Part shown: one piece after another, positions 45,260 through 54,183 of the stretch | Layout of the letters: each line of letters opens with the position of its first letter | Numbering within the stretch: position 1 is the stretch's first letter | NCBI GenBank assembly: GCA_017405115.1 | Contig: JAFRBA010000043.1 | Span: 1-64,000 of the forward strand | DNA from: Kiritimatiellia bacterium | GTDB lineage: Bacteria; Verrucomicrobiota; Kiritimatiellia; RFP12; UBA1067 | Reading direction: 5' to 3' | Length of the DNA: 64,000 bases | Translations under genes and position numbers: made by a program | The notes under the pieces: generated by a model | Database searches by the model: none | What the model was told of the DNA's origin: nothing | What the model saw: only the letters and a program-made list of their open reading frames with translations

Positions 45260-46675
45260 ATGCTCTTTACGTCGATAGAGTTTCTGTTCCTGTTCCTGCC
45301 GATTACGCTGGCGGGATACTTTCTGCTTCCGTTCCGGTGGTACCTGAAGAACGTCTGGCTGCTTGCCGCAAGCCTCCTCTTCTACGCATGGGGCGAGCCG
45401 ACGTTCGTGTTCGTAATGCTCGGTTCCATAGCCTTCAACTACCTCGCGGCGCTTCTGGTCGACGCCGTCCGCAGCCGACACGCCGCAGCAAGGGCGGCTC
45501 TTGCTGCAGCCGTTGCCGGGAACCTCGCCGTCATCGGCCTCTGGAAGTACGCCAATTTCGTCACGGCCACCCTGCGCGGCTGGTTCCCGTCCCTGCAGGG
45601 CGCCATCCCCCAGACGAGCTTCATACTGCCAATCGGAATTTCATTCTTCACGTTCCAGGCGCTCAGCTATGTCGTGGACGTCGCGCGCGGCAACGTGAAG
45701 GTGCAGCGCAACCCGCTCAAGCTCGCGCTCTACATCGCGCTCTTTCCGCAGCTGATCGCAGGCCCCATCGTGCGGTACTCGACGGTCTGCGAGCAGATCG
45801 AGCACCGCCGCACCACGCTGGACATGTTCAGCCGCGGCATCGTGCGCTTCCTGTACGGCTTCAACAAGAAGATGCTCCTGGCGAACATCTTCGCGGTCGT
45901 CGCCGACAGGGCGTTCGGAATGCCCGACCCGGACTGCGGCATGGCATGGCTTGGAGCGATATGCTACACGCTCCAGATATTCTTCGACTTCAGCGGCTAC
46001 TCCGACATGGCGATAGGCCTCGGTCTCGTGTTCGGCTTCCGTTTCCTGGAGAACTTCGACTATCCGTACATATCGAAGTCTGTCACCGAGTTCTGGCGGC
46101 GCTGGCACATGTCGCTCGGCAGCTGGTTCCGCGACTACGTGTACTTTCCTCTCGGCGGCTCGCGCGTAGGCAGGGCGCGACTCGTCTTCAACCTTGCCGT
46201 CGTCTGGACCTTGACGGGCGTCTGGCACGGCGCCAACTGGACTTTTATCCTGTGGGGCGCGCTGTACGGAGTGCTGATAACGGCCGAGAAGCTGACGGAC
46301 CTTCCGCGGCGAATCGACGCAAGTCCGCTGCTGCGCGCCGTCTACCAGCCGTTCACCTTGGTCGCGGTCGTCCTCGGGTGGGTGCTGTTCCGGGCGACGG
46401 ACCTTCCGTCCGCCGGCGGCTACCTGAGGGCGATGTTCGGCGGCGGGGACGGCTCCGTGCCGGGGCTTGCCGCGCACCAGCTCGGCGAGATCGCTGTCGT
46501 CCTTGCGTTCGGCGTTCTCCTTTCCACGCCGCTCGTGCGCAATCTGCGCCTGCGCTTCGACGGTTCGGCGACGGCCGCGGCGCTCGACGGAGTCGTGCAG
46601 CTTGCGCTGTTCCTCTGCGGGGTCTCGTATCTCGTCGTCTCCGCCTACAACCCGTTCATCTACTTCAACTTCTGA
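45260..46675 (+). CDS. MBOAT-family O-acyltransferase (AlgI/DltB type)
   Basis: The 471-residue polytopic membrane protein has the typical start (MLFTSIEFLFLFLPITLAGYF) and the MBOAT signatures ISFFTFQALSYVVDV, QLIAGPIVRY, FFDFSGYSDMAIGLG and RRWHMSLGSWFRDYVYFPLGGSR. The active-site region is WHGANWTFILWG, containing the conserved His. It moves acyl groups across the inner membrane for exopolysaccharide O-acetylation. It is immediately followed by its usual periplasmic partner. A weak ribosome-binding site is noted. Confidence 0.93.
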   Translation: MLFTSIEFLFLFLPITLAGYFLLPFRWYLKNVWLLAASLLFYAWGEPTFVFVMLGSIAFNYLAALLVDAVRSRHAAARAALAAAVAGNLAVIGLWKYANFVTATLRGWFPSLQGAIPQTSFILPIGISFFTFQALSYVVDVARGNVKVQRNPLKLALYIALFPQLIAGPIVRYSTVCEQIEHRRTTLDMFSRGIVRFLYGFNKKMLLANIFAVVADRAFGMPDPDCGMAWLGAICYTLQIFFDFSGYSDMAIGLGLVFGFRFLENFDYPYISKSVTEFWRRWHMSLGSWFRDYVYFPLGGSRVGRARLVFNLAVVWTLTGVWHGANWTFILWGALYGVLITAEKLTDLPRRIDASPLLRAVYQPFTLVAVVLGWVLFRATDLPSAGGYLRAMFGGGDGSVPGLAAHQLGEIAVVLAFGVLLSTPLVRNLRLRFDGSATAAALDGVVQLALFLCGVSYLVVSAYNPFIYFNF

Positions 46676-46676
46676 C

Positions 46677-47912
46677 ATGGCAAGGGCTGACATCGCAAGA
46701 CTGGTAGCGGCAGGCGTTTTCATCGCGCTCTGCGCGTCAATCGCCGTCCCCACGGTCGCCACGTTCTGCGACGCCTTCGGGGAGAAAGCCAGGGGCGCGA
46801 AGCGCAGGCCCGCCGTCGCGGAGCGCATCAAGAAAGCGCGTGGCGCGATGGAGTCCGAGTTCCCCCAGAGACTGTCGTTCGTCGATCTCAACGGGCTCTT
46901 CCTCCGCCTAATCGGCCAGCACTTCTGCAACGGAGTCGTAAAGACCGAGCCCCACGACATCCTTCTGCAGCCGAACGCCAGGCCCGTGAGGACCAAGAAG
47001 GCCGCGAAGAAGATGCGCCAGTTCGCCGATTTCTGCGCCAGGCACGGGGCCAGGTTCCTGTACGTGCAGCTGCCGCGCAAGCTCGACGTCCGCGACCGCA
47101 TGCTTCCCGCAGGCGTCGAGGAGCGGTCAAACGGAAACATCCGCAAGATGCTCAGGTCCTTCAGGGAGGCGGGCGTCGAAATCGTGGACATGTGCGGGGA
47201 GTTCGCCGCCACGCCGGACGACGTGGCGCGCAACTTCTACCGCACCGACCACCACTGGCGCAACGACGCGGCGTTCCGTGCGGCCGGACGGCTCGCGGCG
47301 GAGATAGCGGCGAGATGCGCCGCGCCGGAGGCCGACGCCCGCCGCGCTGCGGAGCTGCTTTCGCCGGAGTCGTGGACGCGCGAGGTGCATCCGTCGTGCT
47401 TCCTCGGCAGCCTCGGCCGCCGCACCGGATCGCTCTTCTCCGGGCTGGACGACCTGACGGTGCTGCGTCCGAAGTTCGATACGCGGATGTCCATAGTCGT
47501 GCCGTCGAAGGGCGTCGACCTTGTCGGAACGTTCGAGGAGACGAACATGCGCAGGGCCGACGAGGCGCTTTCGTCGTCGTCGTCGTTCGTGACGGACGCC
47601 TACTCGGCGCTCTACGTGGGCGGGATATATCCGCAGGTCGTCCACGAGAACCCCTCCGCCCCGCTTCGCAAGCGCGTGCTGCTGATAGGCGACAGCTTCG
47701 CACGGCCGGTGGAGGCGTTCCTTTCGGTGGCCGTCGGAAGGCTTGACGTCGTCGATCCGCGGCGGACGGCGAAACGCTTCTCCCTGGCAGACTACGTGCG
47801 GCAGACGAAGCCCGACATCGTGATACAGATGGTCAATCCTAGCTCCTTCAACGTCGACAAGATGAAGGGCTCGAAGACCGGCCGCGCCGTCATGTTCGAC
47901 TACGGGCTGTAG
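46677..47912 (+). CDS. Periplasmic AlgJ/AlgX-like O-acetyltransferase partner (DHHW family)
   Basis: The 411-residue protein has an N-terminal signal-anchor helix (LVAAGVFIALCASIAV) and an SGNH-hydrolase-like domain. The conserved RTDHHW motif lies near residue 192 and the nucleophile segment LLIGDSFARPVEAF near 338-351. It completes acetyl transfer to the glycan using acyl groups supplied by the MBOAT protein; the two genes are one base apart. This pair implies an O-acylated surface polymer. Confidence 0.87.
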   Translation: MARADIARLVAAGVFIALCASIAVPTVATFCDAFGEKARGAKRRPAVAERIKKARGAMESEFPQRLSFVDLNGLFLRLIGQHFCNGVVKTEPHDILLQPNARPVRTKKAAKKMRQFADFCARHGARFLYVQLPRKLDVRDRMLPAGVEERSNGNIRKMLRSFREAGVEIVDMCGEFAATPDDVARNFYRTDHHWRNDAAFRAAGRLAAEIAARCAAPEADARRAAELLSPESWTREVHPSCFLGSLGRRTGSLFSGLDDLTVLRPKFDTRMSIVVPSKGVDLVGTFEETNMRRADEALSSSSSFVTDAYSALYVGGIYPQVVHENPSAPLRKRVLLIGDSFARPVEAFLSVAVGRLDVVDPRRTAKRFSLADYVRQTKPDIVIQMVNPSSFNVDKMKGSKTGRAVMFDYGL

Positions 47913-47976
47913 CGCATGAAGTCCAGCCCCGCCAGGAAACTGCATGGTGCCGGAGCGTGACCGCGGGGAATTTTGG

Positions 47977-47982
47977 TACAAT
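47977..47982 (+). promoter_or_regulatory. -10 box of the 47990 gene
   Basis: TACAAT (context TTTTGGTACAATACGC) ends 7 nt before the ATG at 47990, with no Shine-Dalgarno sequence. Confidence 0.7.
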
Positions 47983-47989
47983 ACGCAAA

Positions 47990-49423
47990 ATGGTCATAGG
48001 GCACATATACAAATCGTTTGGCGGTGGCGGGATGCAACGCGGGATGGCGTCGATACTCGCCGTGCAGCACGCCATGGGACATGAACTTGTCGTGTTCACG
48101 CGCGAACCGCGAATGGAAACCGACTTTGAGCTGGGAGTTCCGTTCCGGCATGTCGTGATCGGAGACGCCGGCATGGGCGACGCCCCCATCCCGACAAGGG
48201 CCTTGAAGCTGCGCTCGGCCATGTCCGAGACGCGGTGCGACCTGGTTGTTCACCATGAATACTACGCGAAGTATGCCGTAGCCGACCTGCGTCTCATCGA
48301 GGAGATGGGCATTCCGGCAGTCTTCCAGTGGCACAGCTGCTTCAGTGCGCTCAACATGGAGAGTCGATGGGATGGGCACGTGCTTGAGCATCTCGAAGGA
48401 ATAGCAAGGCACGTGGCGTGCTTCATTACGCTGTCAAGCATGGACAAGACCTTTTTCGAGCTGATGGGGGTGCCTGCAGTGCACATTCCGTACGCCGACC
48501 CGGACTTGTTCGACGGCGTTCCCGTTCATGGAGACGGGCACAAGCTCCTGTGGTCGGGGCGCATTGTGCCGGGAAAGCGGCCATTGCACGCGCTGCAGAT
48601 ACTTGAGAAGGTTCTTGAGCGTTTTCCTGACGCCATGCTTACGATGCTTGGCGACGGTTCCATGCGCGTCCGCGTCGAGAAGTACCTAGCGGAGCGTCCG
48701 GGGCTGGCGGAGCATGTCGTGATGCCGGGCTTTGTGAACGACGTGGCTCCATATCTACGCGAGGCGGACGTCTATCTCGTCACTACGACCTACGAGGGAT
48801 TCATGCATTCCCTTGTGGAGGCGAAGATGGCCGCCCTGCCTACGGTCGGCTACCGGATGGACTACCTCGACACCACCCGCCCCGGAACCGGCTACTGCAC
48901 CGTTCCCCAGGGCGACGTCGACGCCGCCGCGGCCGAGGTCTGCAGGCTTCTCGCCGATCCGGACGAGCGGCGTCGCCTGGGTGCATTGGCGCGCAAAGAC
49001 TTCGAGTCGTTTCTCCGTCTGGACCTGAAGTCTCTGTATGCCGAGGCTTTTGAGGTGGCCTTGCATCGGAGTCGCCGACCGCAGCCGGAAGCGTCTGCGG
49101 CAGCCGACGTGCTGCGCGTTCTGCTCGACCATGTCGACAGTCACGCCCGCGAACGGATGGTCGAGATGGAAATCAGCGCCGAAAAGAGTCGTTGTCTAAT
49201 TGAGGAACTTCGCCGCAGTGCGGAGAAAGACAAGAGTCTCAAGGAGAAGTTGCGCGCCAGCAGGAACGAGCTGCGCAGTCTCAGGGAGAAGTTGCACGTC
49301 AGCAGGAAAAAGCTGCGCAGGCTCAAAAAAGAGCTGCGCACCAGGCGAGGTTCGTGGCTGACTCGCATGGGCAGGGCACTTGTCTGGCCAGTGAGGCGGC
49401 TTAAGAGGATGCTTTCACGATAA
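47990..49423 (+). CDS. Glycosyltransferase family 4 with C-terminal coiled coil
   Basis: The 477-residue protein has a GT-B fold. The N-terminal domain starts MVIGHIYKSFGGGGMQRGM. The donor domain has LLWSGRIVPGKRPLHAL, LTMLGDGSMR and TTTYEGFMHSLVEAKM, the E-x7-E region. From about 395 it continues as a Lys/Arg/Glu coiled coil with repeated KLRASR/KLHVSR units and a basic tail (RALVWPVRRLKRML). It belongs to the surface-glycan locus. The start is fixed by the -10 box spacing. Confidence 0.9.
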   Translation: MVIGHIYKSFGGGGMQRGMASILAVQHAMGHELVVFTREPRMETDFELGVPFRHVVIGDAGMGDAPIPTRALKLRSAMSETRCDLVVHHEYYAKYAVADLRLIEEMGIPAVFQWHSCFSALNMESRWDGHVLEHLEGIARHVACFITLSSMDKTFFELMGVPAVHIPYADPDLFDGVPVHGDGHKLLWSGRIVPGKRPLHALQILEKVLERFPDAMLTMLGDGSMRVRVEKYLAERPGLAEHVVMPGFVNDVAPYLREADVYLVTTTYEGFMHSLVEAKMAALPTVGYRMDYLDTTRPGTGYCTVPQGDVDAAAAEVCRLLADPDERRRLGALARKDFESFLRLDLKSLYAEAFEVALHRSRRPQPEASAAADVLRVLLDHVDSHARERMVEMEISAEKSRCLIEELRRSAEKDKSLKEKLRASRNELRSLREKLHVSRKKLRRLKKELRTRRGSWLTRMGRALVWPVRRLKRMLSR

Positions 49424-49430
49424 GTCGAAT

Positions 49431-50624
49431 CTATCTTCTTCCGAGGAGACGGCGGAAGATGAACTTTACGCAGGCGCGGACGGAGTTCGGCCTCGTGTCG
49501 CGCTGCGTGCGCATCCGCTTTAGCTTCTTCTCCGCCATTTCCAGCTTCTTCTTCGCTGCCGCCAGACTCTTCTTTGCCGTTGCCAGCTTTTCGGATTCCG
49601 TCTTCGCCTTCTCGGCGGCACGGTTCTGCATGTATGTCTGACGTGACAGTTTGCGGGAAAGGCTCCGCACCGACATGAGGTGCGCGGCCAGCATCTTGTC
49701 GTCTGGGGTGTTGCCGAGGGAGTCAAGCGCCTGTTGCGCCGTGTCGGCTGGCATTTGCGTGAAGACCCTCGCCATGTATTGAACGTTGCGTCGGGCAAGG
49801 TCGTTGGCAGAACGGGATCCCGACGCGGCAACGATGGCCTGGATACTGTCCGTCTTCCACTCTGCAATTATGGCTCTGGAAGCGTTGAAGAAGCGAGTCA
49901 GGGCGCTGGGGTCTTCGAGCGCGGACGTCATGACGGAGCCGGAGTGGATGCGCCTGGCATAATAGACGCGGTTGACGGCGGCTGCACGTCTGGCCAGCAT
50001 GGTCGCAACGGGGGTGAACAGAGAGTCTGCGTTGTTGCCACCTTCGAGAAACCTCAGCCTTGGGTCTGAGAACAGCGACCTCCGGAACAGTCGCATCCAT
50101 ATGAAGCACGTGTAGTTTTCGAACTTCAGCGCAAGGTCCAGCATCTCGCCGCCGGTCATCGTCTTTCCGCACTGGACGTCGGTAAATTCCGCCTGGCTGT
50201 TTTTTGACCGAATGGCGGTGTCCACGGTTTCGGGAGAGCTTTCTTCGATGAAATGCCGCGCCTGGAACATAAGGAGGTCGAGGTTCTCGCGTGTTGCCTG
50301 CTCCACGAGGCTCGCGAACATGTCGGGCTCCGTCAGAAGGTCGTCGCTGTCGATGAAGTAGATGAAATCTCCGTGCGCCACCTCGATGGCGCGGTTGCGC
50401 GAGGCATCCGCCTTCAGGTTGACGCTGTTCGTGAGAACCTTCACGCGGTTGTCGCGCCTCGCGTATTCGGCGAGGATCGCCGGCGAGGCGTCGGTGGAGG
50501 CGTCGTCGTCGCAAAGGACTTCGATTTCGCGCAGTGTCTGCGCAAGCACCGAGTCGATGCATTCGCGCAGATATCGCTCTGCGTTGTGGACTGGCAGTAT
50601 GACTGAGACGGCGGGGTTGCTCAT
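49431..50624 (-). CDS. Glycosyltransferase family 2, tandem copy A
   Basis: The 397-residue enzyme has a GT-A fold: SVILPVHNAERYLRECIDS, D-D-A-S-T-D, and the metal-binding FIDSDD. The C-terminus has a coiled coil (AKTESEKLATAKKSLAAAKK) and a basic tail RPNSVRACVKFIFRRLL. It is a close paralogue of the next gene; the first ~55 codons and the promoter are nearly the same. Note CDDDAST where copy B has CVDDAST. The start ATG 50624 is 6 nt after TATAAT. Confidence 0.9.
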   Translation of the reverse strand: MSNPAVSVILPVHNAERYLRECIDSVLAQTLREIEVLCDDDASTDASPAILAEYARRDNRVKVLTNSVNLKADASRNRAIEVAHGDFIYFIDSDDLLTEPDMFASLVEQATRENLDLLMFQARHFIEESSPETVDTAIRSKNSQAEFTDVQCGKTMTGGEMLDLALKFENYTCFIWMRLFRRSLFSDPRLRFLEGGNNADSLFTPVATMLARRAAAVNRVYYARRIHSGSVMTSALEDPSALTRFFNASRAIIAEWKTDSIQAIVAASGSRSANDLARRNVQYMARVFTQMPADTAQQALDSLGNTPDDKMLAAHLMSVRSLSRKLSRQTYMQNRAAEKAKTESEKLATAKKSLAAAKKKLEMAEKKLKRMRTQRDTRPNSVRACVKFIFRRLLGRR

Positions 50625-50630
50625 GGCGTA

Positions 50631-50636
50631 ATTATA
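50631..50636 (-). promoter_or_regulatory. -10 box of glycosyltransferase copy A
   Basis: TATAAT on the minus strand ends 6 nt before ATG 50624. The upstream CAGCTGGTTGTGG is shared with copy B. Confidence 0.75.
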
Positions 50637-50699
50637 CCACAACCAGCTGCGGGGGGGTGGCAAACGGCCTTGGCAAATGGCAGTCGGGGCGCCTTTGGA

Positions 50700-51923
50700 C
50701 TACGGGCTCTGGCGCCTAAAGCCCAGCCTGGACAGGAGGCGTCTGAAGACGAACGCCAGACACGCGCGAACGGAGTTCGGCCGTGAATCGCGTTGACCAA
50801 GCGCCTTCTGCAGGCGGGCTTTTGCCTCGCGGAGCTGAACATCCTGCTTTGCCAGGCGCTCTTTTGTCCTCGCCAGCCGCTCGCGCTCCGACTCCAGTCT
50901 TTCCTCCGCCGCCTTTAGGCGGACGGCATATTGCGTGGCCATGTTCAGCTTGCGCGAAAGGGCCCGGACAGTCTTCAGGTGGGCGACGGCCAGCCGGTCG
51001 TGTAAGCCGGAGCCGAAGCCGTCAAGGATCTGCTGCGCGTCGTCTTCGGGCATCTGGGCGAACAAGGTGCCCATGTGCCGCAGGAACCCGCCGCCGATGT
51101 CGTTGGCTGCGATTGAGCCTGCCGCCGCGATGCGCGCCTGCACGCGTTCGGAGACCCATTCAAGGAAGATCGACTTCTCCTTCTCGAAACGCCAGGCTAG
51201 ATTCGTGGGGTCCATCCACTCGGTCGCCATCACCGAGCCGATCCGGATCCGGTGGCCGTAGCATATGCGGTTGACGGCGCAGGCGCGTTCGGCGGACAGT
51301 GTGGCAAGAGGCGTGAACACCGTGTCGTCATAGTTGGTGCCTTCGATGAATCTTAGGTTGGCGCGGCGGATGCATTCGGTTCTGAACAGACGGGTCCAGA
51401 GATAGCAGTTGTAGACGCCGAGCTTCCGGGTCATGTCCAGAAGCTGTCCGCCAGGCATCACCTTTCCGCAGAGCGAGTCGGGCAGCGTTGCCATGGATTT
51501 CTTTCGGGAGAACGCCGCCTTGGCGGATTCGGGAAAGTCGTCCTCGAAGAACTGCCTTGCCGCGAAAAGGACCATGTCGAGTCCGTCGCGCTCCGCAAGC
51601 GAGACGAGGTCCGCAAGGGCGTCCGGCTCCGGCAGAATGTCGTCGTTGTCGATGAAGAAGATGAACTCTCCGCGCGCCGCGTCAAGGCCGGTGTTGCGGG
51701 ACGTGCCGGACTTCCTGTTGGAGCTGTTCGTGATCACCCGCACGCGGGAGTCTCTTTTCGCGTATTCGGCGAGGATCGCCGGCGAGGAGTCGGTGGAGGC
51801 GTCGTCGACGCAGATCACCTCGATCTCGCGCAGTGTCTGCGCGAGCACCGAGTCGATGCATTCGCGCAGATATCGCTCTGCGTCGTGGACCGGCAGTATA
51901 ACTGAGACGGCGGGGTTGCTCAT
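50700..51923 (-). CDS. Glycosyltransferase family 2, tandem copy B
   Basis: The 407-residue GT-A enzyme has SVILPVHDAERYLRECIDS, VDDASTDSSP and FIDNDD. It has the same coiled-coil C-terminus as copy A (ERLARTKERLAKQDVQL) and a RPNSVRACLAFVFRRLL tail. It diverges from copy A after about residue 70, so the acceptor or donor sugar may differ. The start ATG 51923 lies 6 nt after TATAAT. Confidence 0.9.
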   Translation of the reverse strand: MSNPAVSVILPVHDAERYLRECIDSVLAQTLREIEVICVDDASTDSSPAILAEYAKRDSRVRVITNSSNRKSGTSRNTGLDAARGEFIFFIDNDDILPEPDALADLVSLAERDGLDMVLFAARQFFEDDFPESAKAAFSRKKSMATLPDSLCGKVMPGGQLLDMTRKLGVYNCYLWTRLFRTECIRRANLRFIEGTNYDDTVFTPLATLSAERACAVNRICYGHRIRIGSVMATEWMDPTNLAWRFEKEKSIFLEWVSERVQARIAAAGSIAANDIGGGFLRHMGTLFAQMPEDDAQQILDGFGSGLHDRLAVAHLKTVRALSRKLNMATQYAVRLKAAEERLESERERLARTKERLAKQDVQLREAKARLQKALGQRDSRPNSVRACLAFVFRRLLSRLGFRRQSP

Positions 51924-51929
51924 GGCGTA

Positions 51930-51935
51930 ATTATA
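51930..51935 (-). promoter_or_regulatory. -10 box of glycosyltransferase copy B
   Basis: TATAAT on the minus strand ends 6 nt before ATG 51923. Together with the upstream CAGCTGGTTATGG it duplicates the promoter of copy A. Confidence 0.75.
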
Positions 51936-52083
51936 CCATAACCAGCTGCGCCGGGGGTGTTGACAAACTAGGACGGCGAGGGCGCCTTTGGGCGACCACA
52001 GCGTCATGGCATAGAATGTTCGCGCTTTGTCGACCTCGGCGAAATGAGATTTCCGTGCGGAACAAATCTCCGCTTCCTGCAGC

Positions 52084-53088
52084 TCAGTCGGGGGCGCTAC
52101 CCGCATGCTTGCGTCCGCCTCCGCGCCTGCGCAGGAATCCGACGCGGCCTTCGGCCCGGCCATGCCGCTCGTAGTGCAGAAGCGGATTCACATCTTCTTC
52201 TGCGACGTCGCGGTTGTTCTTCAGGTAGCCCAGTCCGCTGAAGACCGGCCCAGGGTCGCACCCAATCCGCCACCCGATGGAAAGGTAGTGGTGGGCGGGA
52301 TCCTCGCCGCCCAGCATATAGCCGTAGGAGTCCGCGTACCATTTGCCGTCGAAGAACGGCGAAGACTCCACGACGGCCAACTCGCGGTCGTCCACGTCTG
52401 CGGGGGCGGGCGCATGCTTAAGCCTCAGCCTCCAGAGGGATTCACCGACGAGCTTCGATGAGGAGAGACGGTCGCTGCCGGATCCGTCGGAGTACCTTAG
52501 CACCACGCGCCCGAGGCGGACGGGCTGGTACTTCGCCGAATGGCGGATGACGAGGTCCCAGTCTTCCTTGCTGCACACCGCGGGGTCGAAGCCGCCGAAC
52601 TCCGCGACGAGGTCGCGGTGGTGGCAGTAGACGCCGATGTCGATGAAGTTCCACTTCAGCAGTATGGTGCGCGAGAACGGCTCGTCGAGCACCGTGCCGG
52701 CTTCGCGCCGCACGAGGGCCGCGTAGAAGTTCCTGGCTCCCGGATTGGCCCTGATTCCGTCTGCGAACGTCTGCAGGAATTCGGGCAGAGCCTCGTTGTC
52801 GGAATCGAGGTATGCGATCCACGTGCCGGATGATGCCTCGAGGGCCGCGTTTCTCGCGGCGCACACGCCGCCGTGCGGCAGCTCTAGGACGCGGATGCGC
52901 CCGCTGGCCAGCTCGGCGGCATATCGGCGGGCAATCATTTCCACCGTGCCGTCGGTGGAGCCGTCGTCGGCCACGACGAGCTCGAAGTCGCGGAATGTCT
53001 GGCGAAGGATGGAGTCAATGGCCGTGCAGAGCGAATGTGCGCGGTTGTACGTCGCCGTTATGACCGAGAAGAAAACGTTCGCCGGACG
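52084..53088 (-). CDS. Glycosyltransferase family 2 domain without a start codon
   Basis: The frame encodes a complete GT-A domain: FFSVITATYNRAHSL, VVADDGSTDG, IAYLDSDN, and a FDGKWYADSYGYML..DPAHHYLSIG tail typical of these enzymes. It begins directly after an amber stop (53089-53091) of the upstream glycosyltransferase in the same frame. No ATG, GTG or TTG precedes the conserved VITATYNR. The first usable start, GTG 52974, would remove the nucleotide-binding strand. It is therefore either the second half of a two-domain enzyme split by the amber codon, or a pseudogene. Confidence 0.65.
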   Translation of the reverse strand, partial: RPANVFFSVITATYNRAHSLCTAIDSILRQTFRDFELVVADDGSTDGTVEMIARRYAAELASGRIRVLELPHGGVCAARNAALEASSGTWIAYLDSDNEALPEFLQTFADGIRANPGARNFYAALVRREAGTVLDEPFSRTILLKWNFIDIGVYCHHRDLVAEFGGFDPAVCSKEDWDLVIRHSAKYQPVRLGRVVLRYSDGSGSDRLSSSKLVGESLWRLRLKHAPAPADVDDRELAVVESSPFFDGKWYADSYGYMLGGEDPAHHYLSIGWRIGCDPGPVFSGLGYLKNNRDVAEEDVNPLLHYERHGRAEGRVGFLRRRGGGRKHAGSAPD

Positions 53089-54024
53089 CTATCCGCAGCG
53101 TGTCGCGGGCGCATCGGGCCCTGATTGCGCCGAAACCGGGGGGCTTGCCGGCTTCGGGCGGAAGGAGAGCCCTGCGAAGAGCCCCGAGAAAAGGGCCTTG
53201 AATCTGGCGAGGCGGTGCCCGCGTGCGCGGAAGAGGATCCTGGCGAGGTTCAGCGCCGTCTTGGCGAAGTAGTAGGCGAGCCCGCGAAGGCCCTCGCGGC
53301 GGTACACGAAGAGCTCGTTGCGGAAGGCGTAGAAGTAGCGCGGGATGCGCGCGGGGACGTCCACGGCGACGTTGGAGGCCGCGGAGCCGGTGATCGCGTG
53401 CGTCACGACGCTCGCGGGGACCACGTAGCAGGGGCGCTTGCGCGAGACGCGCCGCGTCCACTCCAGGTCGTCGCACCATATGAAGAAGTCGGCGATCGGC
53501 AGCCCGAAGCGGCGGACGGACTCCGCGCGGAAGAAGAGCGACACGAACGTGGCCATCTGCGCGGGAACCGGCTCGGCTCCCGCAAGCGCCTCGTCGGGTA
53601 TCTTCGCGTAGGGGGTGCTCCTCTGGCGGTTCATGGGGCACGTCGCGCCGGAGGGCAGGAGGCATTTCGACGAGAGCCAGCCGACGCCGTCGCCGAGCGC
53701 GCCGTCCGCCTCCAGCAGCCTCTCGAGGGCGTCGGGCGCGGGCAGCACGTCGTCGTCCATTATCCACAGCCGCCCGTAGCCGCGCCGCAGGGCCTCGGCA
53801 ATGCCGAAGGCGAAGCCTCCCGCGCCGCCGAGGTTCGCGCCGGTGTTCACATAGGAGAAGCCTTCGCGGAGGCGCGGGCGGACGGCGTCGGCGGTGCCGT
53901 CGGTCGAGGCGTTGTCGACCACGAGCACGTCGCACGCGGCAGTCTGCCCCGCGACTGCTTCGAGGCAGGCGAGCAGCATCGCCTTCCTGTTGAACGTTAC
54001 GATGATGGCGACAGTTTCGGACAT
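53089..54024 (-). CDS. Glycosyltransferase family 2 (rhamnosyl/galactofuranosyl type)
   Basis: The ~311-residue enzyme has VAIIVTFNRKAMLLACLEAV, VVDNASTDGTAD, NLGGAGGFAFG and the metal-binding WIMDDDV. The FFIWCDDLEW segment is typical of the rhamnosyl/GlfT-like GT2 group. It ends at an amber stop in frame with the following GT2 domain. TATAAT at 54033-54038 is 8 nt from ATG 54024 but only 2 nt from ATG 54030, so the inner ATG is preferred. Confidence 0.88.
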   Translation of the reverse strand: MSETVAIIVTFNRKAMLLACLEAVAGQTAACDVLVVDNASTDGTADAVRPRLREGFSYVNTGANLGGAGGFAFGIAEALRRGYGRLWIMDDDVLPAPDALERLLEADGALGDGVGWLSSKCLLPSGATCPMNRQRSTPYAKIPDEALAGAEPVPAQMATFVSLFFRAESVRRFGLPIADFFIWCDDLEWTRRVSRKRPCYVVPASVVTHAITGSAASNVAVDVPARIPRYFYAFRNELFVYRREGLRGLAYYFAKTALNLARILFRARGHRLARFKALFSGLFAGLSFRPKPASPPVSAQSGPDAPATRCG

Positions 54025-54032
54025 GCGCATGT

Positions 54033-54038
54033 ATTATA
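54033..54038 (-). promoter_or_regulatory. -10 box of the 53089-54024 gene
   Basis: TATAAT on the minus strand (context TTTGGTATAATAC) ends 8 nt before the preferred start. Confidence 0.7.
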
Positions 54039-54144
54039 CCAAAAGCCGGTGCAGTGGTGCATCCGCTAATCGCGCATCCGCTACGACTGGGACCGCGCCC
54101 CACCCACCTACTGCACGAAGATTGTCGTGGATGTGTTTGAGTTT

Positions 54145-54175
54145 TTAACGCAGAGACGCAGAGGCGCAGAGGGAG
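54145..54175. repeat. Short tandem repeat ACGCAGAG
   Basis: ACGCAGAG-type units (TTTTTAACGCAGAGACGCAG and onward) repeat about three times. This simple repeat resembles STRR-like elements known from several phyla. Confidence 0.6.
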
Positions 54176-54183
54176 GAAAATTA

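Noticed and set aside
45216..45278. 20-residue frame MAKKVYFFDTRKNGK and onward, overlapping the MBOAT start
   Set aside because: It has no ribosome-binding site and does not sit at the leaderless distance from the TATAAT box. It is kept as a remark, not a gene.
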